From Kitasatospora sp. NBC_01250 (GTDB taxonomy: Bacteria; Actinomycetota; Actinomycetes; Streptomycetales; Streptomycetaceae): 64,000 nucleotides of DNA. The translations under genes and the position numbers were made by a program. How positions within the stretch are numbered: the stretch's first letter is position 1; the number at the start of each line of letters is the position of its first letter. Below the pieces are notes generated by a model. It did no database searches and was not told the DNA's origin. It was given only the letters and a program-made list of their open reading frames with translations. This document shows, piece by piece, positions 17,747-29,468 of the stretch. The DNA lies in contig NZ_CP108476.1 in assembly GCF_036226465.1 (NCBI RefSeq), positions 1,798,001-1,862,000 on the forward strand. Direction: 5' to 3'.

Positions 17747-20700
17747 TCACCGCATCGAGCGCAGCCAGTCCTCGATCAGCTCGGCGACGACGGCGGCGTG
17801 CTCCTCCATCACGGTGAAGTGGTCGCCCGGTCCGTCCACCGCGGTGTGCGGCAGCGGCCAGGACGCCTGCACCGCCGCGGTGACCGGCGCCGGTCCGCCG
17901 TCCACCGCAGGGGCGGTCAGCGGACCGGCGGCCCGGACCAGCAGGGTGGGCGCGGTGATGGCGGTGGGCCGGCGGTCGGCGAAGAGCCGCAGGTAACCGC
18001 CCATCGCGGTGAGCCTGGCGTCGTCCATCGGCACGTAGCCGCCCTCGCGGGCGAGCATGGCCCCGGTCAGCACCGGCAGGATCCGGGCCGCGACGCCGAG
18101 GCCGGCGGTGTCGGAGCGGTCCGCGTCCGAGTCACCGGTGTCACTGCCGTCGGCCTCCGGGCCGGTGAAGGAGTAGGTGTCCACCAGGACCACACCGAGC
18201 GGACCGCTGCCCAGTTCCTCCAGCCGGGCCGCCGTGGCCTGCGCCAGCAGTCCGCCGGTGGAGTGGCCGAGCAGGACGAACGGCGCTCCCCCGGTGGCCC
18301 GCAGCACCGCCCGGGCACCCAGTTCGAGCATCGCCCCGGCCGTCTCCGGCAGCGACTCGCCCGCCAGGTAGCCCGGCAGCGGCAGCGCCAGGACCTCGCG
18401 CCGGCCCCGGAAGGCCGCCGCGATCCGGGCGTACTGGTGCGGGCCGGAGATCGCGAGCAGCGAGGGCAGGCAGACCAGCAGCGGCTGCTCGGGCCCCTCG
18501 GCCAGCCGGAGCAGCTCCGGTGCCAGCTCGGCCGCTTCGTCCTGCGCGAAGGCGGGCCGGAAGCGGGAGGCCGCGAAGAGCAGGGCCATGAACTCCTCGC
18601 TGCGCCCGCTTGCGGCGGCGGTGCGCAGCATGGCCGCCATGGTGCCGGCCGGCCCGCTCTCCGACGCCTCGGCCGCCGCGGCGGCCGCCCCCGGAGCGTC
18701 CGACGACTCCAGCTGCCGGTTCAGCCGGGCGGCCAGCAGCCGCGCGGTGGGGTGGTCGAAGAGCAGCGTGGCGGGCAGCCGCAGACCGGTCGCCAGAGCG
18801 AGCCGGTTGCGCATCTCCACCGAGGTCAGCGAGTCGAAACCGAGCTCCAGGAAGGCGCGTTCGATGTCCACCGCCTCCGGGCCCGGGTGGCCGAGCGCGG
18901 CGGCGGCGTGCGCGCGCACCAGATCGAGCAGGATCGCCTCGCGCTCCGGCCCGGTGCGGCCGGCCAGCTGCGCGGCGAGCGCCCCGGCCGACTCCTGCCG
19001 ACCGGCGGCGGCCCGGCGCACCGGCACCCGCAGCAGGCCGCGCAGCAGCGCCGGCACCTGCCCGGTCGCCGCGGCGTGGGCGCGCAGACCGGCCAGGTCG
19101 AGCTTGACCGGCACCAGCAGCGCCTCGTCGAGCGCCTCGGCGGCGTCGAACAGTGCCAGCCCCTCGGCGAAGGAGAGCGGCGCCACACCGCCGCGGGCCA
19201 GCCGCCGCCGGTCCGCCTCGCCCATCTCGCCGGTCATCCCGGAGGCGGTCTCCCACAGGCCCCAGGCCAGCGAGGTCGCCGGCAGGCCGTGGGCGCGCCG
19301 GTGCTCGGCGAGTGCGTCCAGGAAGGCGTTGGCCGCCGCGTAGTTGGCCTGCCCCGGGCCGCCGAAGACGCCGGCCACCGAGGAGAAGAGCACGAAGGCG
19401 TCCAGCTTCTGATGCTGCGTCAGTTCGTGCAGCAGCCAGGCCGCGTCGACCTTCGGGCGCAGCACCCGGTCGACCCGCTCCGGGGTGAGCGAGACCACGG
19501 CGCCGTCGTCGAGCGCACCGGCCGCGTGCACCACGGCGGTCAGCGGGTGCTCCGCCGGCACCGAGGCGAGCAGCTCGGCCATCGCCGTCCGGTCGGCCGC
19601 GTCGCACGCGGCGAACCGCGCCTCGGCGCCGAGCCCGGCCAGCTCGCTCCGCAACTCGGCGGCCCCGGCGGCCGCTTCGCCACTGCGCGAGACCAGCAGC
19701 AGGTGCCGCACGCCGTGTTCGGCGACCAGGTGACCGGCCAGCAGGCGGCCCAGCTCGCCGGTGGCGCCGGTGAGCAGCACCGTCCCGGCGGGGTTCCAGC
19801 CGGGACGCGCCGCGGCGGCCTCGTCCTGCTGGGCGGGCAGGGCGGCCCGGGTCAGCCGGGGGGCGATCAACCCACCGCCTCGGAGGGCGAGTTGCGGCTC
19901 GTCCAGGGTGCACGCGAGGTCCAGCACGGCGGCGGACCGCGCGGTCCCGTCCAGATCGATCAGGACGAACCGGTCGGGGTTCTCGGTCTGCGCGGTGCGG
20001 ATCAGGCCCCAGACGGCGGCCGACGCCAGGTCGGTCACGTCCTCGCCGGGCCGGGCGGCCACCGCGCCACGGGTGACCAGCACCAGCCGCGCGTCCGCCG
20101 TGCACTCCTGCGCGAGCCAGCCCTGCACCAGCTCCAGCGCCCGGTGCACCGCCTGGTGCGTCGCCTGCACGGTGTCGGCGGCGGGGAGGGTACCGGCGGC
20201 GGGCGGCGGGCAGCAGGCCAGCACGACCGGCGGCATCGGCGCCCCGGCGGCGACCGCGTCCGCCAGCGCGGCCGGGTCGGCGTACCGGGCGGTCCCGGTG
20301 CCGGGCAGGCCGGTGGCCCAGTCCTCGGGGTCCGGGCCGAGCAGCGCCCAGTCGGCGCCGCGGGCGGCGGCCTCGGCGGGTGCCGGCAAGGCGACCCACT
20401 CCCGGCCGAACAGCGCGTCACTTACCCCGCCGCCGGCGGCCCCGAACTGCTCGGGCGAGACCGGGCGCAGCGCGAGCGAGTCCACGCTCGCCACCGGGGC
20501 TCCGGCCGCGTCGGTCAGCTCCAGCGCGATCGCGTCCTCGCCGACCGGCCGGATGCGGGCCCGCAGGTCGGTCGCGCCGGTGGCGCACAGGCGGACCCCG
20601 CTCCAGGCGAACGGCAGCCGCCCACCGCCGGTGTCCGCGACGATGCCGCCGAGCGCCAGGGTGTGCAGGGCGGAGTCGAGCAGCGCCGGGTGCAGGCCGA

Positions 20701-23700
20701 AGGCCTCGGCCTGCGGCCGGCACTCCTCGGGCAGGGCGAGCTCGGCGAAGATCTCGCCGTCGCGCCGCCAGGCGGCCCGCACGCCCCGGAAGGCCGGACC
20801 GTAGGCGAAGCCGAGGGCGGCGAAGGCGTCGTAGAGGCCGTCCACGCCGACGGGTTCGGCGTCCTGCGGCGGCCACGGCGTCGCGGTGCCCGCCGGGGCG
20901 GTGGCACCGGCCGGGGCGGTGGACAGCTCGCCGGTGGCGTGCCGGGTCCACGGCTGCTCCAGCGGCGCGTCCTCGCGCCGCGCGTGCAGGGCGAACCGGC
21001 GCCGTCCGGCGGTGTCCGGCGTGCTCACGGTCAGCTGCAGCTGGACCGCGCCGCGCTCGGGCAGCACCAGCGGAGCCTCCAGGGTCAGCTCCTCCAGGTG
21101 GTCGCAGCCGACCTGGTCGCCGGCCCGGATCGCCAGGTCCACGAAGGCCGTGCCGGGCAGCAGCACCGCGCCCATGACCGCGTGGTCGGCCAGCCACGGG
21201 TGGGTGTCGAGGGCCAGCCGGCCGGTGAACAGGTGGCCGTCGGCGTCCGCGAGGGTGACCGAGGCGCCCAGCAGCGGGTGCTCGGCCGCGCCCAGACCGG
21301 CCGAGGAGACGTCCCCGAAGACCCCGGCGTACGGCTTGGGCCAGTAGCGCTCGCGTTGGAAGGCGTAGGTCGGCAGGTCGATCCGCCGCGCGCCACGGTC
21401 GGCCAGGAAGCCAGACCAGTCCACCTGGATGCCGCGGACATGCGCCTCGGCGAGCGAGGCGAACAGCCGCTCCGGACCACCCTCGTGACGCCGCAGCGTC
21501 CCGAACGCCACCGCATCGCGCCCGGCGGCCTCGATGCCCTCCTGCACCGCCATCGCCAGCACCGGATGCGCACTCACCTCGACGAACGTCCCGAAGCCCT
21601 CCGCGAGCAGCGCCCCGATCGCGTTCTCGAACTCCACCGTCGCCCGCAGATTGGTGAACCAGTACTCCGCATCCATCCCGGAACCGTCCACCACCTCACC
21701 CGACACCGTCGACAGCAACGGCACCGCACCGGCCCGGGGACGAACCGGCGCCAGCAGCTCCAGCAGCTCGCCCCGGATCGCCTCCACCTGCGCCGAGTGC
21801 GAGGCGTAGTCCACCGGCACCCGCCGCGCCCGCACCCCATCCGCCTCGCACGAGGCCAACAGCTCGTCCAGTGCCGCCGGTTCACCCGACACCACCACCG
21901 ACGACGGCCCGTTCACCGCCGCCACCGACACCCGCTCCTCACCCCAAGCGGACAGCCGCTCGCGCACCTCGGCCACCGGCAGCGCCACCGACACCATGCC
22001 GCCCCGGCCCGCCAACCCGGCAGCGATCGCCCTGCTGCGCAGGGCCACCACCCGCGCACCGTCCTCCAGCGACAGCGCACCCGCCACCACCGCCGCCGCG
22101 ATCTCCCCCTGCGAATGACCCACCACCGCCGCCGGACGAACCCCCGCCGACCGCCACACCTCCGCGAGCGACACCATCACCGCCCACAACACCGGCTGCA
22201 CCACCTCCACCCGCTCCAACGCCCCCGCATCACCCAGCACATCGAGCAACGACCACCCCGCCACGAACGGCGACAACGCAACCGCACACTCCCCCATCCG
22301 CGCCGCGAACACCGGCGAGCACTCCAACAACTCCACCGCCATCCCCACCCACTGCGACCCCTGCCCCGGGAAGACGAACGCCACCCTCCCCGCCGAGCCG
22401 GTCACCCCGCGCACCACCTCCGCCGCGGCCCCACCCGAGGCCAGCGCCGCCAAGCCGCGTTCCGCCGCCTCGCGATCACCCGCGACCACCACCGCCCGGT
22501 GCTCGAAGGACGCGCGGGTCGTGGCCAGCGCCGCCGCGACGTCCGACAGCGCGATCTCGGGCTCGGTGTCGAGCCGGCCGAGCAGCCGCGCCGCCTGCTC
22601 GCGCAGGGCCGGCTCGGAGCGGGCGGACAGCAGCCACGGCACCGCCGTCCCGCTCGCCACCGGTGCCGCAGCCACCGCGGCCGGCTCCTCGTCCTCGGGC
22701 GCCTGCTCGAGGATCACGTGCGCGTTGGTGCCGCTGAAGCCGAAGGACGACACCGCGGCCCGGCGCGGCTCGCCGGTCTCCGGCCAGGGCCGGGACTCGG
22801 TGAGCAGCTCGACCGCGCCCGCCGTCCAGTCCACGTGCGGGGTCGGCTCGCCGATGTGCAGCGTCCTGGGCAGCACGCCGTGGCGCATCGCCATGACCAT
22901 CTTCATGATCCCGGCGGCACCGGCCGCGGCCTGGGTGTGCCCGAGGTTGGACTTGACCGAGCCGAGCCAGAGCGGCCGCTCCGCGGTGTGCTCACGGCCG
23001 TAGGTGGCCAGCAGCGCCTGCGCCTCGATCGGGTCGCCCAGCGGCGTCCCCGTCCCGTGCGCCTCGACGGCGTCCACCTGGTCGGCCGTCAGCCGGGCGT
23101 TCGCCAGGGCCTGGCGGATCACCCGCTGCTGGGCCGGGCCGTTCGGGGCGGTCAGGCCGTTCGAGGCGCCGTCCTGGTTGATCGCCGAGCCGCGCACCAC
23201 GGCGAGCACCGGGTGCCCGTTGCGCCGCGCGTCCGAGAGGCGCTCGACCAGCAGCATGCCCACGCCCTCGGCCCAGCTGGTGCCGTCCGCGTCGGCCGAG
23301 AACGGCTTGCAGCGGCCGTCGGCGGCCAGCCCCCGCTGGCGGCTGAACTCTACGAACGAGGTCGGCGAGGCCATCACCACCGAGCCGCCGGCCAGCGCCA
23401 TCGTGCACTCACCGGTGCGCAGCGCCTGGGCGGCGAGGTGCAGGGCGACCAGCGAGGAGGAGCAGGCGGTGTCGATGGTGACCGCCGGGCCCTCCAGGCC
23501 GAAGGTGTAGGAGACCCGCCCCGAGGCGACGCTGCTGGAGCTGCCCGTCCCGACGTAGCCCTCCATGGCGTCGGCCGACTGCATCAGCAGCGGGGCGTAG
23601 TCGCCGTACATCACGCCCGCGAAGACGCCGGTGCGGCTGCCCTTGACCGAGGCCGGGTCGATGCCCGCCCGCTCGAAGGCCTCCCAGGAGGTCTCCAGGA

Positions 23701-26700
23701 GCAACCGGTGCTGCGGGTCGATCGAGATCGCCTCGCGCGGCGAGATGCCGAAGAAGCCCGGGTCGAACAGGCCCGCGTCGTGCAGGAAGCCGCCCTCGCG
23801 GGTGTAGGAGGTGCCCGGCCGCTCCGGGTCGGTGTCGTAGAGCGCCGCCAGCGGCCAGTCACGGTCGGTGGGGAAGCCGGAGACGCCGTCGCCGCCGTCG
23901 GCCACCAGGCGCCACAGGTCCTCCGGCGAGGCGACCCCGCCGGGGAACCGGCAGGCCATGCCGATGATCGCGATCGGGTCGTCGTCCGACGGCGTGAGGA
24001 CCGCGGCGGCGGCAGCGGCCGGCAGGGTGCCGAGCAGTTCCTCGCCCAGCAGTTCGGCGATGGCCAGCGGGTTGGGGTGGTCGAAGACCAGGGTGGTGGG
24101 CAGCCGCAGTCCGGTGACGGCGTTCAGGCGGTTGCGCAGTTCCACCGCGGTGAGCGAGTCGATGCCGAGGTCCCGGAAGGCCCGGTCGGTCTCCACCGCG
24201 TGCGCGCCCGGGTAGCCCAGCACCGTGGCGGCCTCGGTGCGGACCAGCTCCACCAGCGCACCCGCCCGGTCGGCCTCGGGCAGGGCGGCGAGCCGCTGCG
24301 CCAGCGCCGAGCCGCCCGCACCGCCCGCCGCCTCGGCCGCGCGGCGCATCGGCGCCCGCACCAGGCCGCGCAGCAGCGGCGGCAGCAGGCCGGCTTCGGC
24401 CAGGCCGCGCAGGCCGGCCAGGTCCAGCCGGATCGGGACGTAGCTCGCGCCGTCCAGCGCGGTGGCGGTGTCGAGCAGCGCCAGGCCCTCCGCCGAGGTC
24501 AGCGCGCCGACCCCGCCACGGGCCATCCGCTGGGTGTCGGAGCCGCTCAACTCCCCTGCCATGCCGCCGTCCTCGGCCCACAGGCCCCAGCCCAGCGAGG
24601 TCGCGGGCAGGCCCGCCGCCCGGCGCTGCTGGGCGAGCGTGTCCAGGAAGGCATTGGCGGCGGCGTAGTTGGCCTGGCCCGCGGTGCCGAAGGTGCCCGC
24701 CGCCGAGGAGAAGAGCACGAAGGAGGTGAGGTTCTGATGCTTCGTCAGTTCGTGCAGGTGCCAGGCCGCGTCGACCTTGGGCCGCAGCACGGCGGCCAGC
24801 CGCTCGGGAGTGAGCGAGGAGATCACACCGTCGTCGAGCACACCGGCGGTGTGCACCACGGCGGTCAACGGGCGCTCCAGCGAGGCGAGCAGCGCCGCCA
24901 GCGCCGCCCGGTCCGCCACGTCACAGGCCGCCAGCGACACCTCCGCGCCCGACTCCCGCAACTCGGCCGCCAGTTCGACCGCACCAGCGGCCCGCGCACC
25001 ACGACGCGAGACCAGCAACAGCCGCCGCACACCCCGCACCGCCACCAGATGCCGCGCCACCAGCGCACCCAGCGTCCCCGTCGCACCCGTGACCAGCACC
25101 GTCCCACCCGACGCCAGGTCCGACGCCAGGTCCGGCTCCGGCTCCAGCTCCAGCTCCAGCTCCAGCTCCAGCTCCAGCTCCAGGACAGGCTCGGCCTCGG
25201 ACCCGGGCTCAGGCTCGGCCTCGGGCTCGGCGACCGGCACCCGGGCGAGCCGCGGCGCGTACGCCGACCCGTCGCGCAGGGCGAGTTGGGGCTCACCGGT
25301 GGCGAGCGCGGCCGACAGGGTCTCGTGCGAGAGGTCCCCGACCGTGTCGAGGTCGAGCAGCAGCACCCGGTCCGGGTTCTCCGCCTGCGCGGAGCGGAGC
25401 AGGCCACGGACGGCGGCCGCCGGGAGGTCGGTCACCGCGTCCTCGTCCCCGGTGGTGACCGCGCCCCGGGTCAGCGCCACCAGCCGGGTCTCGGTGAACT
25501 CCTCGGTGGCCAGCCACTGCTGCACCAGCGCGAGAGCCTCGGCGGTGCGCCGGTGGGTGGCGGCGGGGAGGTCGGGGTCGGCCGGCGCGGTGAAGGAGGC
25601 GACCAGGGTCCGCGGGAGCGGGGCGCCCTGATGGACCGCTTCACGCAGCGCGGCGAGGTCGGCGTAGCCGACCGCCTGGTCCGGGCCGTAGCCGTAGCCG
25701 TCGGCGGCGCCGAGCACCGCCCACGGTCCGCCGTCGGCCGCGGGCGCGGCCGGGAGCGGGACGGGGTGCCAGACCGGCTGGAAGAGCGACTCGTGGTGAG
25801 CGGTCCGGCTCGCCGTCAGCTGCTCCATCGCCACCGGTCGCAGCACCAACTCGGCCACCGTGGCCACCGGTGCCCCGGTGCCGTCGGCGAGGGAGAGCGA
25901 GACCGAGTCCGGCCCCTTCGGCGCGATCCGCACCCGCAGGGCGACCGCACCGGCCGCGTGCAGGGCGACACCGCTCCAGGCGAACGGCAGCCGGGCCTGC
26001 CCGGTGTCCGGCAGCACACCGCCGATGCCGATCGCGTGCAGCGAGGCGTCGAGCAGCGCCGGGTGCAGGCCGAACCAGGCGGCCTCGGTCCGGTGGGCCT
26101 CGGGCAGCTCGACTTCGGCGAACAGCTCGCCGTCGCGCCGCCAGGCCTGGCGCAGGCCCCGGAAGGCCGGTCCGTAGCCGTAGCCGGCCGTGGCGAGCGT
26201 GTCGTAGAGCGCGTCGACCGCGAGCGGCTCGGCGTCGGCGGGCGGCCACACGGCGGGCTCGACGGACGCCGGTGCACCGGGGTCCTGGGCGAGCAGACCG
26301 GTGGCGTGCCGGGTCCACGGCTCCTCGGCGGGCGCATCCTCCGGCTGCGAGTAGAGGCTGACGGTGCGCCGGCCGGACTCGTCCGCGGTGCCGACCCAGA
26401 GCTGCACCCGGACGGCGCCCTTGGCGGGCAGGACGAGCGGTGCCTCCAGCGACAGCTCGTCCAGCAGCCCGCAGCCGACCTGGTCGCCGGCCCGGATCGC
26501 CAGCTCCACGAAGGCGGTGCCCGGCAGCAGCACGGTCCCGGCCACGGCGTGGTCGGCCAGCCACGGGTGGGTGTCGACGGCGAGGCGGCCGGTGAACAGG
26601 TGGCCGTCGGCGTCCGCGAGGGTGAGCGAGGCGCCCAGCAGCGGGTGGTCGGCCGCGCCCAGACCGGCCGAGGTGACGTCGCCGATCCAGCCGGTCAGCG

Positions 26701-29425
26701 GCCGGGGCCAGAACTGCTCGTGCTGGAAGGCGTAGGTGGGCAGGTCGACGCGTTGGGCGCCGAGTCCGGTGAAGAGTGCGGGCCAGTCGACCTTGGCGCC
26801 GCGCACGTGCAGTTGGGCGAGGGCGGTGGTGAACGTCTCCGCCTCCGCGCGATCACGGCGCAGCACGGGCGTGAACAGGGCCTCGTCCTCTGCGCTCACG
26901 CAGGCCTGCGCCAGCGCGCTGAGGGTGCCGTCCGGGCCCAGCTCCAGGAAGGTACGGACGCCCTGGCTCTCCAGCGCCGTGATCGCCTCGGTGAAACGGA
27001 CGGCCTCGCGGACGTGGCGCACCCAGTACTCGGGATCGGTCAGGTCGGCGGACCGGTCGAGCGTGGAGACGATCGGGATCTTCGGCTCGTGGAAGGTCAG
27101 TTGGGCGGCGATCGCGCGGAACTCCGCCAGCATCGGCTCCATCAGCGGCGAGTGGAACGCGTGGCTGACGGTGAGCCGCTTCGTCCTGCGGTCCAGCTTC
27201 TCGGCCAGCTCCAGCACCGCCGGCTCGGCACCCGAAAGCACCACGGCCGAAGGCCCGTTGACGGCGGCGATCCCCACGTCGCAGCGGTCGGCCAGCAGCG
27301 GCAGCAGCTCCTCCTCGCTCGCCTGCACCGCCACCATCGCACCACCGGCAGGCAGGTGCTGCATCAGCCGGCCACGCGCCGCCACCAGCCGCGCGGCATC
27401 GGCCAGCGAGAGAACACCCGCGACATGCGCGGCGGCCAGCTCACCGATCGAGTGCCCCGCCAGGAAGTCCGGCCGCACACCCCACGATTCGACGAGACGG
27501 AAGAGCGCCACTTCGAGCGCGAAGAGCGCCGGCTGGGTGTAGGCGGTCTGGTCGAGCAGCGCATCGGCCTCCGCCAGCGGCGTCTCCAGATGCCGGTCCA
27601 GCTCGACGCGGACCGCGTCGTACGCCGCGGCGAACACCGGGAACGCGTCGTACAGTTCAGCGCCCATCCCGGCGCGCTGGCTGCCCTGCCCCGCGAAGAG
27701 GAACGCCGTCCGCCCCGCCGTGCCCGCACGCCCGGCCACGGCGCGCGCCGTCGACTCGCCGCGCGACAGTGCCGTCAGCGCCCGGCGCAGTTCCTCGCGT
27801 TCGCCGCCGAGCACGACCGCACGGTGCTCGAAGGCGGCGCGGGTGGTGGCCAGCGAGAAGGCGGTGTCCAGCGTGGACAGGTCGGGATCGGCGTCCAGCC
27901 GGCCCAGCAGTCGCTCGGCCTGGCCGCGCAGCGCCTCCGGTGTGCGGCCGGAGAGCAGCAGCGGCGGGTGTCCGACGACGACGGGTGCGACCGGGGCCTC
28001 GTCGGCGGGCTCGGGCGCCGGTCCGGCGTCCGGCGCCTGCTCCAGGATGATGTGCGCGTTGGTCCCGCTGAAACCGAAGGAGGAGACCGCCGCCCGGCGG
28101 GGCTCGCCCGTCTGCGGCCAGTCCCGGGCCTCGCTCAGCAGTTCCACCGCGCCCGCCGACCAGTCCACGTGCGTCGAGGGCTCGCCGACGTGCAGCGTCT
28201 GCGGCAGCACCCCGTGCCGCATCGCCATGACCATCTTCATGATCCCGGCAGCACCGGCGGCGGCCTGGGTGTGCCCCAGGTTGGACTTCACCGAGCCGAG
28301 CCAGAGCGGCCGGTCGGCCGGGCGGCCCTGACCGTAGGTGGCGAGCAGCGCCTGCGCCTCGATCGGGTCGCCCAGCGAGGTGCCGGTGCCGTGCGCCTCG
28401 ACCGCGTCGACCTGGTCGCCGGTGAGGGCGGCACTGGCCAGCGCCTGCTTGATCACCCGCTGCTGGGACGGACCGTTCGGTGCCGTCAGACCGTTGGAGG
28501 CGCCGTCCTGGTTGACCGCGCTGCCCCGGACCACGGCGAGCACGGGGTGCCCGTTGCGCCGCGCGTCCGAGAGCCGCTCGACGAGCAGCATGCCGACGCC
28601 CTCGCCCCAGCCGGTGCCGTCCGCGTCGTCCGAGAAGGCCTTGCAGCGCCCGTCGGTGGCCAGTCCGCGCTGGCGGCTGAACTCGACGAAGGTGCTGGGC
28701 GTCAGCATCACCGTGACGCCACCGGCCAGCGCCAGCGTCGACTCGCCCGAGCGCAGCGACTGGCAGGCCAGGTGCAGCGCGACCAGCGAGGAGGAGCAGG
28801 CGGTGTCGATGGTGACCGCCGGACCCTCCAGGCCCAGCGTGTAGGAGACCCGGCCCGAGGCGATGCTGCCCGAGGTACCGGTCCCCAACTGTCCCTCGAG
28901 GCCCTCGATCGACTGCTGCAGCAGGACGCCGTAGTCGTTGTACATCACGCCGACGAAGACGCCGGTCCGGCTGCCCCTGAGGGTGGCCGGATCGATGCCC
29001 GCCCGCTCCAGCGCCTCCCAGGAGGCTTCCAGCAGCAGCCGCTGCTGCGGGTCCATCGACATCGCCTCGCGCGGCGAGATCCCGAAGAAGCCCGGGTCGA
29101 AGGCCCCCGCGCGGTCCAGGAACCCGCCCTCGCGGGAGTAGGAGGTGCCGGGGTGGTCGGGGTCGGGGTGGTAGAGGTTCTCGGTGTCCCAGCCCCGGTC
29201 CTCGGGGAAGAACGAGACCGCGTCCCGGCCGCCCGCGACCAGGTCCCACAACCCCTCCGGCGAGGCCACACCACCGGGGAAGCGGCAGGCCATGCCGACG
29301 ATCGCGATCGGCTCGTGCTCGCCGTCCTCGAACTCCTTCAGCCGGCGACGCGTCTCGTGCAGATCCGCGGTCACGCGCTTCAGGAAGTACCGAAGCTTCT
29401 CCTCGGCCACCATCTCAGCCGACAT
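17747..29425 (-). CDS. Type I PKS, two modules plus terminal thioesterase
   Basis: 3,892 residues. An N-terminal coiled-coil docking segment (about 1-35) is followed by module A: KS (Cys about 208), AT (GHSIGE near 657, HAFH; malonyl), DH ([11 protein letters not shown] near 960), KR (GATGTLG near 1447, LDD so B-type), ACP (GIDSL near 1760). Module B has KS (Cys about 1987), AT (GHSQGE near 2437, YASH near 2540; methylmalonyl), DH ([11 protein letters not shown] near 2748), KR (LDD), ACP (LGFDSL near 3532) and a TE (GHSTGG near 3720, His in [10 protein letters not shown]). It is therefore the last PKS of the line, adding C2 and then C3 units as enoyl groups and releasing the chain, probably as the free acid for amide formation. 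Start ATG 29425 has AGAGGTG upstream and lies 43 bp after the four-module gene. The module B AT has different codon habits from its surroundings. Confidence 0.96.
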   Translation of the reverse strand: MSAEMVAEEKLRYFLKRVTADLHETRRRLKEFEDGEHEPIAIVGMACRFPGGVASPEGLWDLVAGGRDAVSFFPEDRGWDTENLYHPDPDHPGTSYSREGGFLDRAGAFDPGFFGISPREAMSMDPQQRLLLEASWEALERAGIDPATLRGSRTGVFVGVMYNDYGVLLQQSIEGLEGQLGTGTSGSIASGRVSYTLGLEGPAVTIDTACSSSLVALHLACQSLRSGESTLALAGGVTVMLTPSTFVEFSRQRGLATDGRCKAFSDDADGTGWGEGVGMLLVERLSDARRNGHPVLAVVRGSAVNQDGASNGLTAPNGPSQQRVIKQALASAALTGDQVDAVEAHGTGTSLGDPIEAQALLATYGQGRPADRPLWLGSVKSNLGHTQAAAGAAGIMKMVMAMRHGVLPQTLHVGEPSTHVDWSAGAVELLSEARDWPQTGEPRRAAVSSFGFSGTNAHIILEQAPDAGPAPEPADEAPVAPVVVGHPPLLLSGRTPEALRGQAERLLGRLDADPDLSTLDTAFSLATTRAAFEHRAVVLGGEREELRRALTALSRGESTARAVAGRAGTAGRTAFLFAGQGSQRAGMGAELYDAFPVFAAAYDAVRVELDRHLETPLAEADALLDQTAYTQPALFALEVALFRLVESWGVRPDFLAGHSIGELAAAHVAGVLSLADAARLVAARGRLMQHLPAGGAMVAVQASEEELLPLLADRCDVGIAAVNGPSAVVLSGAEPAVLELAEKLDRRTKRLTVSHAFHSPLMEPMLAEFRAIAAQLTFHEPKIPIVSTLDRSADLTDPEYWVRHVREAVRFTEAITALESQGVRTFLELGPDGTLSALAQACVSAEDEALFTPVLRRDRAEAETFTTALAQLHVRGAKVDWPALFTGLGAQRVDLPTYAFQHEQFWPRPLTGWIGDVTSAGLGAADHPLLGASLTLADADGHLFTGRLAVDTHPWLADHAVAGTVLLPGTAFVELAIRAGDQVGCGLLDELSLEAPLVLPAKGAVRVQLWVGTADESGRRTVSLYSQPEDAPAEEPWTRHATGLLAQDPGAPASVEPAVWPPADAEPLAVDALYDTLATAGYGYGPAFRGLRQAWRRDGELFAEVELPEAHRTEAAWFGLHPALLDASLHAIGIGGVLPDTGQARLPFAWSGVALHAAGAVALRVRIAPKGPDSVSLSLADGTGAPVATVAELVLRPVAMEQLTASRTAHHESLFQPVWHPVPLPAAPAADGGPWAVLGAADGYGYGPDQAVGYADLAALREAVHQGAPLPRTLVASFTAPADPDLPAATHRRTAEALALVQQWLATEEFTETRLVALTRGAVTTGDEDAVTDLPAAAVRGLLRSAQAENPDRVLLLDLDTVGDLSHETLSAALATGEPQLALRDGSAYAPRLARVPVAEPEAEPEPGSEAEPVLELELELELELELEPEPDLASDLASGGTVLVTGATGTLGALVARHLVAVRGVRRLLLVSRRGARAAGAVELAAELRESGAEVSLAACDVADRAALAALLASLERPLTAVVHTAGVLDDGVISSLTPERLAAVLRPKVDAAWHLHELTKHQNLTSFVLFSSAAGTFGTAGQANYAAANAFLDTLAQQRRAAGLPATSLGWGLWAEDGGMAGELSGSDTQRMARGGVGALTSAEGLALLDTATALDGASYVPIRLDLAGLRGLAEAGLLPPLLRGLVRAPMRRAAEAAGGAGGSALAQRLAALPEADRAGALVELVRTEAATVLGYPGAHAVETDRAFRDLGIDSLTAVELRNRLNAVTGLRLPTTLVFDHPNPLAIAELLGEELLGTLPAAAAAAVLTPSDDDPIAIIGMACRFPGGVASPEDLWRLVADGGDGVSGFPTDRDWPLAALYDTDPERPGTSYTREGGFLHDAGLFDPGFFGISPREAISIDPQHRLLLETSWEAFERAGIDPASVKGSRTGVFAGVMYGDYAPLLMQSADAMEGYVGTGSSSSVASGRVSYTFGLEGPAVTIDTACSSSLVALHLAAQALRTGECTMALAGGSVVMASPTSFVEFSRQRGLAADGRCKPFSADADGTSWAEGVGMLLVERLSDARRNGHPVLAVVRGSAINQDGASNGLTAPNGPAQQRVIRQALANARLTADQVDAVEAHGTGTPLGDPIEAQALLATYGREHTAERPLWLGSVKSNLGHTQAAAGAAGIMKMVMAMRHGVLPRTLHIGEPTPHVDWTAGAVELLTESRPWPETGEPRRAAVSSFGFSGTNAHVILEQAPEDEEPAAVAAAPVASGTAVPWLLSARSEPALREQAARLLGRLDTEPEIALSDVAAALATTRASFEHRAVVVAGDREAAERGLAALASGGAAAEVVRGVTGSAGRVAFVFPGQGSQWVGMAVELLECSPVFAARMGECAVALSPFVAGWSLLDVLGDAGALERVEVVQPVLWAVMVSLAEVWRSAGVRPAAVVGHSQGEIAAAVVAGALSLEDGARVVALRSRAIAAGLAGRGGMVSVALPVAEVRERLSAWGEERVSVAAVNGPSSVVVSGEPAALDELLASCEADGVRARRVPVDYASHSAQVEAIRGELLELLAPVRPRAGAVPLLSTVSGEVVDGSGMDAEYWFTNLRATVEFENAIGALLAEGFGTFVEVSAHPVLAMAVQEGIEAAGRDAVAFGTLRRHEGGPERLFASLAEAHVRGIQVDWSGFLADRGARRIDLPTYAFQRERYWPKPYAGVFGDVSSAGLGAAEHPLLGASVTLADADGHLFTGRLALDTHPWLADHAVMGAVLLPGTAFVDLAIRAGDQVGCDHLEELTLEAPLVLPERGAVQLQLTVSTPDTAGRRRFALHARREDAPLEQPWTRHATGELSTAPAGATAPAGTATPWPPQDAEPVGVDGLYDAFAALGFAYGPAFRGVRAAWRRDGEIFAELALPEECRPQAEAFGLHPALLDSALHTLALGGIVADTGGGRLPFAWSGVRLCATGATDLRARIRPVGEDAIALELTDAAGAPVASVDSLALRPVSPEQFGAAGGGVSDALFGREWVALPAPAEAAARGADWALLGPDPEDWATGLPGTGTARYADPAALADAVAAGAPMPPVVLACCPPPAAGTLPAADTVQATHQAVHRALELVQGWLAQECTADARLVLVTRGAVAARPGEDVTDLASAAVWGLIRTAQTENPDRFVLIDLDGTARSAAVLDLACTLDEPQLALRGGGLIAPRLTRAALPAQQDEAAAARPGWNPAGTVLLTGATGELGRLLAGHLVAEHGVRHLLLVSRSGEAAAGAAELRSELAGLGAEARFAACDAADRTAMAELLASVPAEHPLTAVVHAAGALDDGAVVSLTPERVDRVLRPKVDAAWLLHELTQHQKLDAFVLFSSVAGVFGGPGQANYAAANAFLDALAEHRRAHGLPATSLAWGLWETASGMTGEMGEADRRRLARGGVAPLSFAEGLALFDAAEALDEALLVPVKLDLAGLRAHAAATGQVPALLRGLLRVPVRRAAAGRQESAGALAAQLAGRTGPEREAILLDLVRAHAAAALGHPGPEAVDIERAFLELGFDSLTSVEMRNRLALATGLRLPATLLFDHPTARLLAARLNRQLESSDAPGAAAAAAEASESGPAGTMAAMLRTAAASGRSEEFMALLFAASRFRPAFAQDEAAELAPELLRLAEGPEQPLLVCLPSLLAISGPHQYARIAAAFRGRREVLALPLPGYLAGESLPETAGAMLELGARAVLRATGGAPFVLLGHSTGGLLAQATAARLEELGSGPLGVVLVDTYSFTGPEADGSDTGDSDADRSDTAGLGVAARILPVLTGAMLAREGGYVPMDDARLTAMGGYLRLFADRRPTAITAPTLLVRAAGPLTAPAVDGGPAPVTAAVQASWPLPHTAVDGPGDHFTVMEEHAAVVAELIEDWLRSMR
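25141..25182 (-). repeat. Seven-copy hexanucleotide repeat coding (Leu-Glu)n
   Basis: Plus-strand GCTCCA is repeated seven times without error and encodes alternating Leu-Glu around residues 1414-1428. It lies in the acidic linker just before the NADPH site of the module A KR. Slippage would change the linker by two residues per unit without breaking the frame. Confidence 0.9.
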
Positions 29426-29468
29426 GTCAGGTCACCTCTCGGGATGTTGCGACAAAAGCGGGCGGCGA

